Shown: positions 18,491-28,113 of the stretch, piece after piece | Position numbering within the stretch: the first letter of the stretch is position 1 | Layout of the letters: every line of letters begins with the position of its first letter | Origin: Rosettibacter sp037481715 | GTDB taxonomy: Bacteria > Bacteroidota > Ignavibacteria > Ignavibacteriales > Melioribacteraceae | Length of the DNA: 64,000 nt | Reading direction: 5' to 3' | Assembly: GCA_037481715.1 (NCBI GenBank) | Contig: JBBFLD010000013.1 | Location: forward strand, 1-64,000 | The notes under the pieces: generated by a model | Database searches by the model: none | Seen by the model: only the letters and a program-made list of their open reading frames with translations | What the model was told of the DNA's origin: nothing | Program-made: the position numbers and the translations under genes

Positions 18491-19735
18491 TTATTTTACT
18501 AAACTTTGACCAACAGTTTCTTCAAGTGTAAAGAGTGATAAGTAATACTTAAGAAGCGCTTTGATATAATTGTTCTTCGAAGTTATCAAAGTTTGTTTGG
18601 CTTGAAGGTATTCTAAATATGTAATTTCACCAGCATCGTAACTCTTTGCAGCAACACGGAAGATTTCATCTGATTGAGGTAATATGTCATTCAAATAAAG
18701 TTTTACCTGTTTAAGGTCATTTTCATAATCATTGAATGCGCTTTTTAATCTAAGGTAAACTTCATTCTTTACTAATTGCAGTTCCGATTCAGCAATGTTT
18801 ACATTTGCCGATGCTTCTTGGATTTGTCCCCGCTGTTGAAACATAAACCACAATGGGACAGAAATTCCAAATGATGCACCGTAATAGCCATTATCGCCAT
18901 CCCGTGTTTGCTTGAAGTAAGAAAGATTAAAGCCTGGTAAAATTGAAGACCATGCAAGTTTTTTATCAATAGAAGATGAACTTAAATTTAGTTCTGCAAT
19001 TTTTATTTTTTGATTAGCATAAGAAGATAAGCTAAATAATTCATCTAAAGAAAATTTATATTCGTTAAAAGCCAAACTATCTTTGAGCGTAAAAATCTCT
19101 TCTGATTGTCTTCCGTATCCTAAAGCAAAATTTAATTCTGCAATTGCAGTTTTAAGTTCATTCCGCACAACTTCTAAATTATTTTTTGCTTCTGTGAATT
19201 GAACTTTTGCAGTTAGTCTTTCAAGATTAGTTCCTTCACCTACATTATATCTTATCTCTGCTTTTTTAAAAAAATCCTCAGCAATCGAAAGATTTTCTTC
19301 TGCAATCGTTAATTGTTCTTCCTTTGCAAGTATATTGTAATAAGCAGATTTTATTTGTGATGTGATTATAACTTCAGTTTGCTTAAATCTATAATAAGCA
19401 ATCTCCTCTTCAATATTTAATTTGCTGCCTTTCAAAAAATAGTTTGTAGGGAACTCGAATGACTGACTTACTGCCAGAGTTTTTTCGCTGTAATTACTTA
19501 AACTTTTGTTCACTGGCGTGTATTCATAACTCACTCCAACTTCCGGCTGAGGCAATGATATTCCACTCCAAAATCTTCCTTTGGCTGCCAATATTTTTTC
19601 CTGTGCTGCCTTTATTTCCGGATTATTTTTTAATCCAATTTCAATAGCTTCATTTAATGATATTTTTTCTGTCTGTCCAAATACAAACGAAGTTATAAAT
19701 AGAATAATTACAACTATTTGTTTATACATAGCCAT
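18491..19735 (-). CDS. czcC: TolC-family outer-membrane channel
   Basis: A 414-residue outer-membrane efflux protein with signal peptide (YKQIVVIILFITSFVFGQ). It has two long coiled-coil repeats typical of TolC/CzcC. The first is SLNEAIEIGLKNNPEIKAAQ near the N-terminus. The second repeat begins near residue 215 and ends with YDAGEITYLEYLQAKQ, the usual motif of the second helical hairpin. It is the first pump gene and lies directly upstream of the adaptor gene, forming the order channel, adaptor, pump. Confidence 0.9.
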   Translation of the reverse strand: MAMYKQIVVIILFITSFVFGQTEKISLNEAIEIGLKNNPEIKAAQEKILAAKGRFWSGISLPQPEVGVSYEYTPVNKSLSNYSEKTLAVSQSFEFPTNYFLKGSKLNIEEEIAYYRFKQTEVIITSQIKSAYYNILAKEEQLTIAEENLSIAEDFFKKAEIRYNVGEGTNLERLTAKVQFTEAKNNLEVVRNELKTAIAELNFALGYGRQSEEIFTLKDSLAFNEYKFSLDELFSLSSYANQKIKIAELNLSSSSIDKKLAWSSILPGFNLSYFKQTRDGDNGYYGASFGISVPLWFMFQQRGQIQEASANVNIAESELQLVKNEVYLRLKSAFNDYENDLKQVKLYLNDILPQSDEIFRVAAKSYDAGEITYLEYLQAKQTLITSKNNYIKALLKYYLSLFTLEETVGQSLVK

Positions 19736-19840
19736 CCTCTATTTAATTAAATACATATTTACTTTAGTGATGATACACTAATTCCCAGTGATTGGGATAA
19801 TAACTCAATACATTTCTACATAGAAAAAAGCTTGGAAAGC

Positions 19841-20161
19841 TTAAATAAGAAGTGCTCTGTTAAAGAGGTATGTATTTGGAGTAAAAAACTTTTTTGCAGA
19901 GGGTAAGTCAATATTTTGTAAATAGTTGTTTATCTTTTTGCACTTTTCACAACAATCATCATCAAAAAGGAAATGCTGTGTAGTAATTTTTTTATAAAGA
20001 TTTTCTGTTTTTTCAATTCTAGTTAGTTTAATAATTTCACAAAAATCCTTGTGATTATGTTTTTGTGTTAACTCAGAAAAAAGATTCAATTCGCTGTGAG
20101 CAAAGAATAATACAAAACTAATAAGAATAGAAAATGAAATTATTTTTTTTCTTTTTTTCAT
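19841..20161 (-). CDS. Small exported Cys/His-rich protein upstream of the efflux operon
   Basis: Not a recognised family. The reading frame can start at 20194, but MKKRKKIISFSILISFVLFF at 20161 is the more likely start because it begins a normal signal peptide or anchor. The remaining 85 residues contain HNHKDFCE and a DDDCCEKCKK cluster, giving several histidine and cysteine residues that could bind a metal. It is encoded on the same strand 105 bp upstream of the TolC gene. A role as a periplasmic metal-binding accessory protein is plausible by location but unproven. Confidence 0.55.
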   Translation of the reverse strand: MKKRKKIISFSILISFVLFFAHSELNLFSELTQKHNHKDFCEIIKLTRIEKTENLYKKITTQHFLFDDDCCEKCKKINNYLQNIDLPSAKKFFTPNTYLFNRALLI

Positions 20162-20194
20162 GCTTAAATATAGCTTATCTGTGAGGCAAAACAA

Positions 20195-20862
20195 AATGCC
20201 TTAAGATAAAGTTCTATTAGTATTTATTACTAAAGTTCGTAAAGAATTTATTTTTTCTAAATCTCAAAATAATTACAAAAAATATAATAAAAGTTAATAT
20301 TTTGTTTATTAAAAGTGAGTAATAAACTCCAGAATCAACTTATCTTTCCATACTTTAGTTGTTCCAAATATCTCATCGTTAATTTCTATCAGAGCTTTTG
20401 TTTTGGAAATATTCAATTAAGTCAAACCAGTTTAATAACTTCTGTAATCAACTATATTTTATTTTCATCCTTCAAGTATATCTCAAGTTCTATATTTTGT
20501 GATATTTAAAAGAAAAACAAAAAAGTTTTTATTTAGCTTACTAATTTTTCAACATTTTCAGTGTTAATTTTATTTTTTTCGATAGTCATAAGTTCTCTGC
20601 TAATTGCATATATTCAAACATTTTCCTTTTTCACATACTCGTTGTAAAAGGCATGTTTAGTAAGATGCTTATTTCTTCACAAAAATTTTAACACAAATTT
20701 TGAAAAGTTCTGGGTTTGTCTATTTTTCATTAGCTTACAATTTTTTCTTCAAACAAAAAATATGTGCAGCAGGTCCGCCGAAAGTAAGCAATCTAAGTTT
20801 AAGGAATACTATTTAATAGAGTTTATTTAATATTTAAGAGAGAGGATTAATAATGAAATAAT
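20195..20862. other. Gene-free region between efflux and hydrogenase loci
   Basis: About 670 bp without an intact gene; AT-rich with no strong hairpins. The part from about 20600 to 20820 holds the chromate-transporter remnant on the minus strand, described separately. The remainder shows no recognisable coding or RNA signal. Confidence 0.5.
20600..20830 (-). pseudogene. Chromate-transporter (ChrA-like) N-terminal remnant
   Basis: On the minus strand, 20805-20755 translates to LKLRLLTFGGPAAHIF. This is the signature of the N-terminal CHR domain (usually LRLGLTSFGGPxAHI) of chromate transporters. Downstream, in other frames, come HAFYNEYVKKENV (about 20660-20615) and a short tail, with stops between them. 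Only the first tens of codons survive. It lies upstream of the metal efflux operon. Confidence 0.5.
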
Positions 20863-22341
20863 TTAATAGCGTTGTTTATGATTTATCAAATTGCCGTCTG
20901 CATCGTATACGCAAAGCTCTATGGGCATTTGTCCGGGTAATGTATGTGTAGCGCAGCCAAAGCAAGGATCGTATGCACGGAAAGCCATTTCAATCATGTT
21001 CAACGTAGCATCTGTAATTTCACAGCCCTTTTTAATTAATCCCTTTGCCGCTCGTTTAATTGACATAGATATTGCTGCATGATTATTCGTTGTTCCAACA
21101 ATTAAATTTGCTTTTTGAACAATTCCTCTTTCATCAGTAATGTAATGATGAGTTAAAGTTCCGCGCGGCGCTTCAACAATGCCTACTCCTTCCGTTGGTA
21201 TTTCTGTTGGTATTGTTCTTATTTCTTTTGATGTTATCTCTGGATCATTAATTAGTTCATTTGCTCGTTCGGCCGCATACATCAGTTCAATGATACGCGC
21301 CCAGTGCGTTGCTAATGTATGATGAACTGGAATTTTTCCTGTATGATCTCCGGTAAAAGTCTGATAAAATTTTTCATACTCTTCTTGTGCTAAAGGTGTT
21401 GCCATTCCATCAGAAACATTTAACCGTGAAAGAGGAGTAGCAATGTATACTCCGCTATCAATTCCATCAACAAATCCTTTCCACCCAATTTTTTTCAAGA
21501 ATGGATATTTAAGATAGTTCCAGCTTTCAATATGTTCAGCAATATGTTGTGTATAATCTTTTGGTTCATACTTACAAAACTCATTTCCTTCAGGGTCTAT
21601 AACTCGAACTTTGCCATCATAAAAATTTACTTTGTTATTCTCATCGACCAATCCCATATAGTATGTTTTTTGTGTATATGTATCTGAGAGGATAAGATCA
21701 ATATAGTTGGAATTTTTTAAAACGATATCATCAAAGACCTTAAACGTAAACTTGGCAAAGTCGATAAAGTACTCTAAATCTTTAGCAAATTGCTCTCGTT
21801 CTTCTTCGTTAAGACCTCTTGTAATTCCGCCGGGTATTGCAGTTACTTGATGGATTTTTTTGCCTCCCAAAGTTTGAATTATATTTTGTGCAAGTGAGCG
21901 GAGCTTAATAACTTTTTTTCCTGCTTCAATACCAACTTTATTAATGAGACCTAAAATATTTCGTTCTGACTTTGGTGCATCAGGTCCAACAACAAAGTCG
22001 GGACCACCGAGAGCATAAAAATGAACAGTGTGGTCTGCACAGAAGAAAACCGAATAAAGCAATTCTCTCAGCTTTTTTGCTGCAGATGGAATTTCTACTT
22101 TGTAGACTGCATCACAAGCTTTGGCAGATGCCATATGATGAGCTTCGGGACATACACCGCAAATGCGAGTGGTAATTCGAGGCATTTCTTCTACTGGTCT
22201 GCCCTGAACAAATTTTTCGAAGCCGCGTAATTCAGGGACTATGAAATAGCAATTTTCAACTTCGCCTTCATCATTCAAAAAAATATCAATTCTACCATGA
22301 CCTTCAAGTCGTGTGATTGGGTCTATTTTTATGTGCTGCAT
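20863..22341 (-). CDS. mvhA: Group 3c [NiFe]-hydrogenase large subunit (MvhA-type)
   Basis: The 492-residue subunit holds the [NiFe] active site. The N-terminal ligand motif RICGVCPEAH has C61 and C64. The C-terminal motif DPCFGCATH has C460, C463 and H466. After H466 comes a 26-residue extension that the maturation protease would remove once nickel is inserted. The gene ends an operon of protease, ferritin-like, hdrC, hdrB, hdrA, mvhD, mvhG, mvhA. This arrangement and the cytoplasmic type (no Tat signal on the partner) fit the Mvh-Hdr group 3c enzymes that split electrons from H2. Confidence 0.92.
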   Translation of the reverse strand: MQHIKIDPITRLEGHGRIDIFLNDEGEVENCYFIVPELRGFEKFVQGRPVEEMPRITTRICGVCPEAHHMASAKACDAVYKVEIPSAAKKLRELLYSVFFCADHTVHFYALGGPDFVVGPDAPKSERNILGLINKVGIEAGKKVIKLRSLAQNIIQTLGGKKIHQVTAIPGGITRGLNEEEREQFAKDLEYFIDFAKFTFKVFDDIVLKNSNYIDLILSDTYTQKTYYMGLVDENNKVNFYDGKVRVIDPEGNEFCKYEPKDYTQHIAEHIESWNYLKYPFLKKIGWKGFVDGIDSGVYIATPLSRLNVSDGMATPLAQEEYEKFYQTFTGDHTGKIPVHHTLATHWARIIELMYAAERANELINDPEITSKEIRTIPTEIPTEGVGIVEAPRGTLTHHYITDERGIVQKANLIVGTTNNHAAISMSIKRAAKGLIKKGCEITDATLNMIEMAFRAYDPCFGCATHTLPGQMPIELCVYDADGNLINHKQRY

Positions 22342-22354
22342 AGTATTAACCGTT

Positions 22355-23341
22355 TTAATTTATCATATCATTTTGTTTTCGTTGTAAAAGAGAGGCAGCA
22401 AGAGAAAATCTATATAATGTTCCAATCGGGTCTGCTATTTTATCTAATATTTTTCTAATTTCTTCTGGAGTTGTTGCATCAATAACTGAGCTTAATGCAG
22501 AAATCATTTTCGCACCTTGGTCTTTTACATTTGGAGGCGGACCATAGCAGCCGCGGCACGGAACATTCGCTTTTACACAAAGTGCACCGCATCCACTTCG
22601 TGTTGCAGGTCCCATGCATAGTATTCCCTGATCTAATAAACATTCATCTTCTTTAGGAATAATTTCGTGAGGTCTGAAAAATTCTTTTATCTTTTTTTCT
22701 TTTCTTATGCGGGGACATTCATCGCAGCACGTTTTACTATCGGTACCCAAAACCGAGCCTTTTGGTGGTAACTCCTTCCCGGTTTTTAGTACATCAATTA
22801 CTGCTAAAATAACTGCAGCTACTTGAAATGATTGTGGCGGACATCCGGGAATATAATAATCAACATCGACAATCTGGTCTAATGTATGAACCGTATTCCA
22901 AAATTTTGGTAATGTTGTTTCACCTTCTGCTTGTTGAGTACTTGTAACAGGAAAAATTCCCTTACTTTCATCTTCAAGACTTGGTGATTCTTTATAGACG
23001 AAATCAAAAATATCTTCTTTCGTGAACAAATTTGCTAAGCCTGGAATACATCCTTCCGAAGCACAGGAACCAAATGCAATTAATAATTTTGACTTTCTTC
23101 TTAATAACTTTGCTATGTGTTCATTTTCGTCATTGCGAATTGCACCGTTAAAGAGTGTTATATCAATTGAGTTATCATCCATTGATTCAATGTCACTGTA
23201 TTTAAAGTCCATTGCACAGGGCCAAAAAACGATGTCAAAAAATTCGGCTACGTCTAAAATTTTTTCTTCAATATCAAGAATTGTAATTTCGCAGCCGCCG
23301 CAGCTTGCAGCCCAATACAATGCTAATTTTGGTTTTGCCAT
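22355..23341 (-). CDS. mvhG: [NiFe]-hydrogenase small subunit (MvhG-type)
   Basis: The electron-transfer subunit with three iron-sulfur clusters. Visible cysteine motifs are AASCGGCE near the N-terminus (proximal cluster), IPGCPPQ in the middle, and CMGPATRSGCGALC followed by CRGCYGPP (medial and distal clusters). There is no Tat signal, so it is cytoplasmic. An upstream in-frame ATG at 23356 overlaps mvhD. The ATG at 23341 is preferred because GAGGG lies just before it and it starts MAKPKLALYW directly. It lies between mvhD and mvhA. Confidence 0.9.
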   Translation of the reverse strand: MAKPKLALYWAASCGGCEITILDIEEKILDVAEFFDIVFWPCAMDFKYSDIESMDDNSIDITLFNGAIRNDENEHIAKLLRRKSKLLIAFGSCASEGCIPGLANLFTKEDIFDFVYKESPSLEDESKGIFPVTSTQQAEGETTLPKFWNTVHTLDQIVDVDYYIPGCPPQSFQVAAVILAVIDVLKTGKELPPKGSVLGTDSKTCCDECPRIRKEKKIKEFFRPHEIIPKEDECLLDQGILCMGPATRSGCGALCVKANVPCRGCYGPPPNVKDQGAKMISALSSVIDATTPEEIRKILDKIADPIGTLYRFSLAASLLQRKQNDMIN

Positions 23342-23342
23342 T

Positions 23343-23783
23343 TTACCCTCGTTCATTTCTAAACAATTTTAATGGACCTAACTTTTTGATTTCCTCAGTA
23401 AATTCAAAAGATACTTTTGCGTATTTCTCAGCTTCAGAAGCAGAGATCCATTCGAGTCGTACTCTTTTTTCGTTTATACCAAATTGATTTAATAGCATTT
23501 TAAGAAATTCTATTCGTCTGATTGTTTTAAAATTTCCTTCAAGATAATGGCAATCTCCAAAATGACAACCGGCAACAAGAACACCATCGGCACCTCTTTT
23601 GAATGCTTCCAAAATAAAAGATGGGTCTACTCTACCTGAACACATTGTTCTAATAATTCTAATATTTGGTGATGATTGAATTCTTGATACGCCGGCTAAA
23701 TCGGCGCCTGAGTATGCACACCAATTACAAAGAAAGCCGACAATTTTTGGTTCGAATCCATTTGTATTGTGTTCAGTATTCAT
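23343..23783 (-). CDS. mvhD: MvhD-type iron-sulfur subunit
   Basis: A 146-residue protein of the MvhD/FlpD family that passes electrons from the hydrogenase to HdrA. The [2Fe-2S] cysteines are in GFLCNWCAYSGADLAG (about 17-32), MCSGRVDP (about 47-54) and GADGVLVAGCHFGDCHYLEG (about 64-83). The spacing CX2C...C...CX4C matches family members. It sits between hdrA and mvhG. Its presence is the main sign that this is a hydrogenase-Hdr complex and not two independent enzymes. Confidence 0.92.
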   Translation of the reverse strand: MNTEHNTNGFEPKIVGFLCNWCAYSGADLAGVSRIQSSPNIRIIRTMCSGRVDPSFILEAFKRGADGVLVAGCHFGDCHYLEGNFKTIRRIEFLKMLLNQFGINEKRVRLEWISASEAEKYAKVSFEFTEEIKKLGPLKLFRNERG

Positions 23784-23790
23784 AGCTCTT

Positions 23791-26700
23791 TTATATTTCT
23801 AAGATTCCTTCTAATTCAGCATAGATTTGATTATCAGAAAATCCTGTTCCCGTAATTGCACCTGCTGGACAAGCTGCAACACAAGTTCCGCATCCTTTAC
23901 AAAGTGCATCGTTAACGAATGAGACTTTTTTGGTTTCGTCAAATTCAATTGCATTGTAAGGACATAAATTATTACAGATACGACAGCCCGAACAATATTT
24001 TTCATCGATGAATGCACGAATAGGATCAATTTCTACTTCGCCTTTTGAAATAATTGAAAGAGCTCTTCCGGCTGCAGCGCTTGCCTGTGCAACTGTATCT
24101 GGAATATCTTTGGGTCCTTGTGCACATCCCGCTATATAAATTCCATCGCTTATTGTTGAAAATGGATCTAACTTTGGATGTCGTTCTAAGAAAAATCCAT
24201 CAGGACTTTTTGATAAACTCAAAAGTTTTGCAATTTTTTCTGCTCCTTTATTTGGTTCTATGGCATTGCATAGGATTACCATATCGACTGGAATTTCTCT
24301 GAATTTTCCAATAAGTGTATCTTCACACTTTACAGCTAAAAATGTATCGCCGTCTTTTGATTTTCTTTCAACAACTTCTGCAACTTTGCCTCGAATGACA
24401 TTGACTCCTTCGTTTAATATTCTTGAATAAAATTCTTCGTAACCTTTACCATAGGCTCTCATGTCGATGTAGAACTGATAGACTTCGGCATTAGTTCTGT
24501 CTTTAATAAGATGAGCAAATTTCATTGCATACATGCAGCAAACACGCGAGCAATATTTGTTGAAATTAGAATCCCTTGAACCAACACAGTGAATAATTGC
24601 AACAGCCCGTGGTTCTTTACCATTCTCTAATAATATTTTTCCATTAGTTGGACCAGTAGAGGATAAGATTCTTTCAAATTCAAGAGAGCTGTAAACATTT
24701 TTTAATCTTCCATAGCCGTAAGGAAATAATTTTGAGGCATTCAGAATATCATATCCTGTTGCAACAATAATTTGTCCAACATTAACATCAATAATTTCAT
24801 CTTTCATGGAATAATCAACTGCATTTGGTTCGCATACTCTTTGACACTCATGGCATTCAACACATACACCACAATTTAAGCATCTTGATGCTTCTCTAAC
24901 CGCTTGTTCTTCAGTAAATCCAAGTTCTACTTCTTCAAAAGTGTTTTTTCGTTTAGATGGATCTAATTTTGGAACTCGCTCACGTTCTATCTTTGGCGTT
25001 TCTTTGTATGTAGGAGCATATGAATGTGGTCTGAAACTTTCACCTCGCAGTACTTCTAATTTAACCATATGAGTAGTATAATTTTGCAGAGGTTCATTGT
25101 TAAGATATTTTTCAATTGATTCAGCTGCCCGTCTGCCTTGTCCCATCGATGCAATAACTGTTGAAGGTCCTAAAACAACATCGCCGCCTGCAAAAACTCC
25201 TTTGATATTTGTTTCGAGTGTTTCGAGATTAGTTTGAAGTGTTCCCCATTTTGTTGTAATAAAAGTATTATTCATTTGCAGATCCTGTAAATCTGGAGTT
25301 TGACTAATTGCTACAATTACTTTATCGAATTCAAGTATATGTTCACTATTGGGAACAGGGATTGGTCTCCTTCTGCCTGATGAATCAGGCTCGCCTAAAG
25401 TCATCCGAATACATTTTAAGGCTTTTACTTTACCATTGTCTTTAAGAATTTCAACCGGAGCTGTTAGATAAGCAATATGAATTCCCTCAGCTTCTGCATC
25501 TTCAATTTCTTCTTCGGAGGCAGGCATTTCAAATTTAGTTCTTCTATATAAAATTGTAACTTTTCGAGCCCCTAATCGAAGAGCTGTTCGCGCTGCATCG
25601 ATTGCAGTATTTCCGCCTCCTATTACAGCAACATTTTTTCCAATATCAATACCAATCCCCACATTTACTTTTCTAAGGAATTCAATACCTGAAATAACTC
25701 CATCTGCATCTTCGCCTGGGATATTAAGTTTAATGCTTTTATGAGCACCAATGGCAATAAATATTGCTGAATATCCATCGGAAAATAATTCGTCTATTGT
25801 AATGTCAGTTCCAATTTTTGTATTAGTTTTAAATTGTATACCAAGGTCTTTCAGATAATTAATTTCCATAGCTAAGAAATGTTTTGGGAGTCTATATTCG
25901 GGAATACCAACAGCAAGCATGCCGCCTGGTATTGAATGTTGTTCAAACACTGTAACTTGGAAGCCTTTGAGTGCTAAATCGTGTGCACATGTTAACCCGG
26001 CAGGACCAGAACCAACCACAGCAACTTTTTCTTCTCGTTTTACTTCAATTTTTGGAGGAACAAATTTTCCATAATGTTTTAATTCCCAATCGAGTGCAAA
26101 TCGTTTCAGCTGCTGTATTGCAAGTGGTTTATCTACATGCCCACGGTTGCATTCACTTTCGCATGGATGATAACAAATTCTCCCGCAAATAAATGCTAAT
26201 GGATTTCTTTTATGAATAAGCTGTGCAGCTTCGTGAAATTTTCCATTTCGAATTAATGCAATATACCCGGCGGCCTCCTGGCGGATTGGACACGACTCAA
26301 TGCAAGGTGGCCTTTCTTGTCTATCAATCACATATGTGTTTGGTACTGCCTGAGGAAATGCTTTATGAATTGCAGTACGCATTTGTTTAAATTCATCGAA
26401 CCAATTTGGAACTTTAACAGGGCATACTTTAGTGCATTCACCGCACGATGTACATTTTGAATTAACATACCGTGCTTTTTTTCTTATTCTTACAGTGAAG
26501 TTGCCAATATATCCGCTTACTTTTTCTACTTCGGAAAGGGTCATTAATTCTATATTTTTTCTGTGACTTACAGATACCATTTTAGGTGTTAATATACAAG
26601 CAGCACAATCAAGTGTTGGAAAAGTTTTATCGAACTTTGCCATTTGTCCGCCAATAGTTGATTCTTTTTCTACAAGATAAACCTTGTTTCCTGACTCTGC

Positions 26701-27186
26701 TATTTCCAATGCTGCTTGAATTCCAGCAATACCTCCGCCAATTATTAATGTATTTGGATTAATTTTGCTTTTACCAACTTGAAGAGGAATATGATGTAAT
26801 ACTCGTCTATATGCAGCATTCACTAATGCTAATGCTTTTGTTGTTGCTTTATCTATATCATCATGAACCCATGCACACTGTTCTCGTATATTTGCCATTT
26901 GAAATAAATATCTATTTAATCCAGCTCTTTCACATGCATTTCTAAAAGTTAGTTCATGCATATGAGGTGAACAAGCAGCAACAATTACTCTTGTCAACCC
27001 TTTTTGCTTAATATCATTTTGTATCATTTGCTGCCCGGGGTCAGAGCACATGAATTTATAAGTTGTAGAAACCGCAACATGGGGTTTTGTCCGCATTCGT
27101 GCTGCAATTTCATCTACGCGGACAGTTTGTGCAATGTTTACTCCACAATGACAAATATAAATGCCAACTTTTTCGTTATTATTCAT
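23791..27186 (-). CDS. hdrA: HdrA with inserted GltD-like NAD(P)H-oxidoreductase domain
   Basis: The flavin-based bifurcating subunit, at 1131 residues much longer than the usual 650 or so. In order: an N-terminal region with cysteines; an FAD motif GGGIAGIQAALEIA near residue 148; the family motif DCAACILTPKM near 194; a ferredoxin motif CTSCGECTKVCP near 243. A GltD-like insertion follows (about 290-700), with its own cysteine cluster (CIESCPIRQ, CGRICYHPCESECNRG) and two nucleotide-binding motifs (VVGSGPAGL near 390, VIGGGNTAID near 523). HdrA then resumes with CLNCGVCVECHECQRVCEP near 767, and the C-terminus has two ferredoxin motifs (near 1065 and 1098). The insertion suggests that NAD(P)H is an additional partner. 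Confidence 0.92.
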   Translation of the reverse strand: MNNNEKVGIYICHCGVNIAQTVRVDEIAARMRTKPHVAVSTTYKFMCSDPGQQMIQNDIKQKGLTRVIVAACSPHMHELTFRNACERAGLNRYLFQMANIREQCAWVHDDIDKATTKALALVNAAYRRVLHHIPLQVGKSKINPNTLIIGGGIAGIQAALEIAESGNKVYLVEKESTIGGQMAKFDKTFPTLDCAACILTPKMVSVSHRKNIELMTLSEVEKVSGYIGNFTVRIRKKARYVNSKCTSCGECTKVCPVKVPNWFDEFKQMRTAIHKAFPQAVPNTYVIDRQERPPCIESCPIRQEAAGYIALIRNGKFHEAAQLIHKRNPLAFICGRICYHPCESECNRGHVDKPLAIQQLKRFALDWELKHYGKFVPPKIEVKREEKVAVVGSGPAGLTCAHDLALKGFQVTVFEQHSIPGGMLAVGIPEYRLPKHFLAMEINYLKDLGIQFKTNTKIGTDITIDELFSDGYSAIFIAIGAHKSIKLNIPGEDADGVISGIEFLRKVNVGIGIDIGKNVAVIGGGNTAIDAARTALRLGARKVTILYRRTKFEMPASEEEIEDAEAEGIHIAYLTAPVEILKDNGKVKALKCIRMTLGEPDSSGRRRPIPVPNSEHILEFDKVIVAISQTPDLQDLQMNNTFITTKWGTLQTNLETLETNIKGVFAGGDVVLGPSTVIASMGQGRRAAESIEKYLNNEPLQNYTTHMVKLEVLRGESFRPHSYAPTYKETPKIERERVPKLDPSKRKNTFEEVELGFTEEQAVREASRCLNCGVCVECHECQRVCEPNAVDYSMKDEIIDVNVGQIIVATGYDILNASKLFPYGYGRLKNVYSSLEFERILSSTGPTNGKILLENGKEPRAVAIIHCVGSRDSNFNKYCSRVCCMYAMKFAHLIKDRTNAEVYQFYIDMRAYGKGYEEFYSRILNEGVNVIRGKVAEVVERKSKDGDTFLAVKCEDTLIGKFREIPVDMVILCNAIEPNKGAEKIAKLLSLSKSPDGFFLERHPKLDPFSTISDGIYIAGCAQGPKDIPDTVAQASAAAGRALSIISKGEVEIDPIRAFIDEKYCSGCRICNNLCPYNAIEFDETKKVSFVNDALCKGCGTCVAACPAGAITGTGFSDNQIYAELEGILEI

Positions 27187-27188
27187 TT

Positions 27189-28091
27189 TTACCCCGCTGT
27201 GGTGAGTTCGTTTTGTTTTGAAGATGAAATGAATAACTCTTCTAATTTTTCACATTTATAAAAGTTGTTTTCCAATCCTAATTCTTTTTTATCGATTCCT
27301 AAGGCTACACCCAAAATTTGAGTAAAGAAAAGAATTGGCATTTTAAATTCAGTGCCATACATTTTATTTATTTTGTTTTGATATCCTTCAAGATTCATTT
27401 GACAGAGCGGGCAGGTAGTAGCAATGCAATCAGCACCATTTTCTACAGCACATTCTAATATTTCTTTTGAAAGTTTAAGAGAAGCATTTTGAAAAGTTGT
27501 CATCAGCATACCCCCGCAGCATCGCAGTTTATACGGGAAATAAATTTCTTTAGCTCCGAGTGATTCAAAAAGATTCTCCATCGACATTGGATTTTCTCTG
27601 TCATCAAAGCCTTTTTCGGGACGAACTATTTGACAGCCATAATAATTCGCTATTTTCAATCCATACAGCGGTATTTTTATATTTAATTTTATTACTTCTA
27701 TGCCAATATCGTTTACAAGAATATCAAGCGGATGTCTAACACGAATAGTTCCATTATAAGTTAAATTAGCTTCTTTCAAACAAAGATTAACTTTCTCAAA
27801 TACTTCTTCATTATACTTTAAATATCGATTAGCTTTGTTGAGTATTGTATAACAAGAACTGCAAGGAGTAACAATGTCGCAGCCAAGTTTTTCTGCCAGA
27901 GCAAGATTGCGAGCAGCAACTGCAAGCGCTGTAATTTCTTTAATTGACATATAAATTGTTGCTCCGCAGCAATTCCAGTCTTCTAATTCAGTTAATTCAC
28001 AATTGAGATTATTAAATACTGCTTTGCATGATTGATCATAACTTTTATTAACCGAATGAAGACTGCAGCCAGGATAATATGCGTATTTCAT
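27189..28091 (-). CDS. hdrB: Heterodisulfide reductase subunit B
   Basis: A 300-residue protein with both cysteine-rich CCG domains that bind the two noncubane [4Fe-4S] clusters: YPGCSLH...WNCCGATIY...TPCSSCY, and YYGCQIVRP...LRCCGGML...TTCPLCQ. In methanogens this subunit reduces the CoM-S-S-CoB heterodisulfide. A bacterium of this type lacks that substrate, so the natural acceptor is unknown; other disulfides or thiol-linked carriers are possible. The gene lies 22 bp downstream of hdrC and ends 2 bp before the start of hdrA. Confidence 0.9.
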   Translation of the reverse strand: MKYAYYPGCSLHSVNKSYDQSCKAVFNNLNCELTELEDWNCCGATIYMSIKEITALAVAARNLALAEKLGCDIVTPCSSCYTILNKANRYLKYNEEVFEKVNLCLKEANLTYNGTIRVRHPLDILVNDIGIEVIKLNIKIPLYGLKIANYYGCQIVRPEKGFDDRENPMSMENLFESLGAKEIYFPYKLRCCGGMLMTTFQNASLKLSKEILECAVENGADCIATTCPLCQMNLEGYQNKINKMYGTEFKMPILFFTQILGVALGIDKKELGLENNFYKCEKLEELFISSSKQNELTTAG

Positions 28092-28113
28092 TTTAAGGCT
28101 TCCAAATATTTAT

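Noticed and set aside
20315..20509. Plus-strand open frame of 64 residues
   Set aside because: No ribosome-binding site or recognisable motif, in a gene-free AT-rich region.
23749..23759. GGTTCGAATCC, a perfect tRNA T-loop sequence
   Set aside because: It is inside the mvhD coding sequence and no acceptor or D-arm surrounds it.
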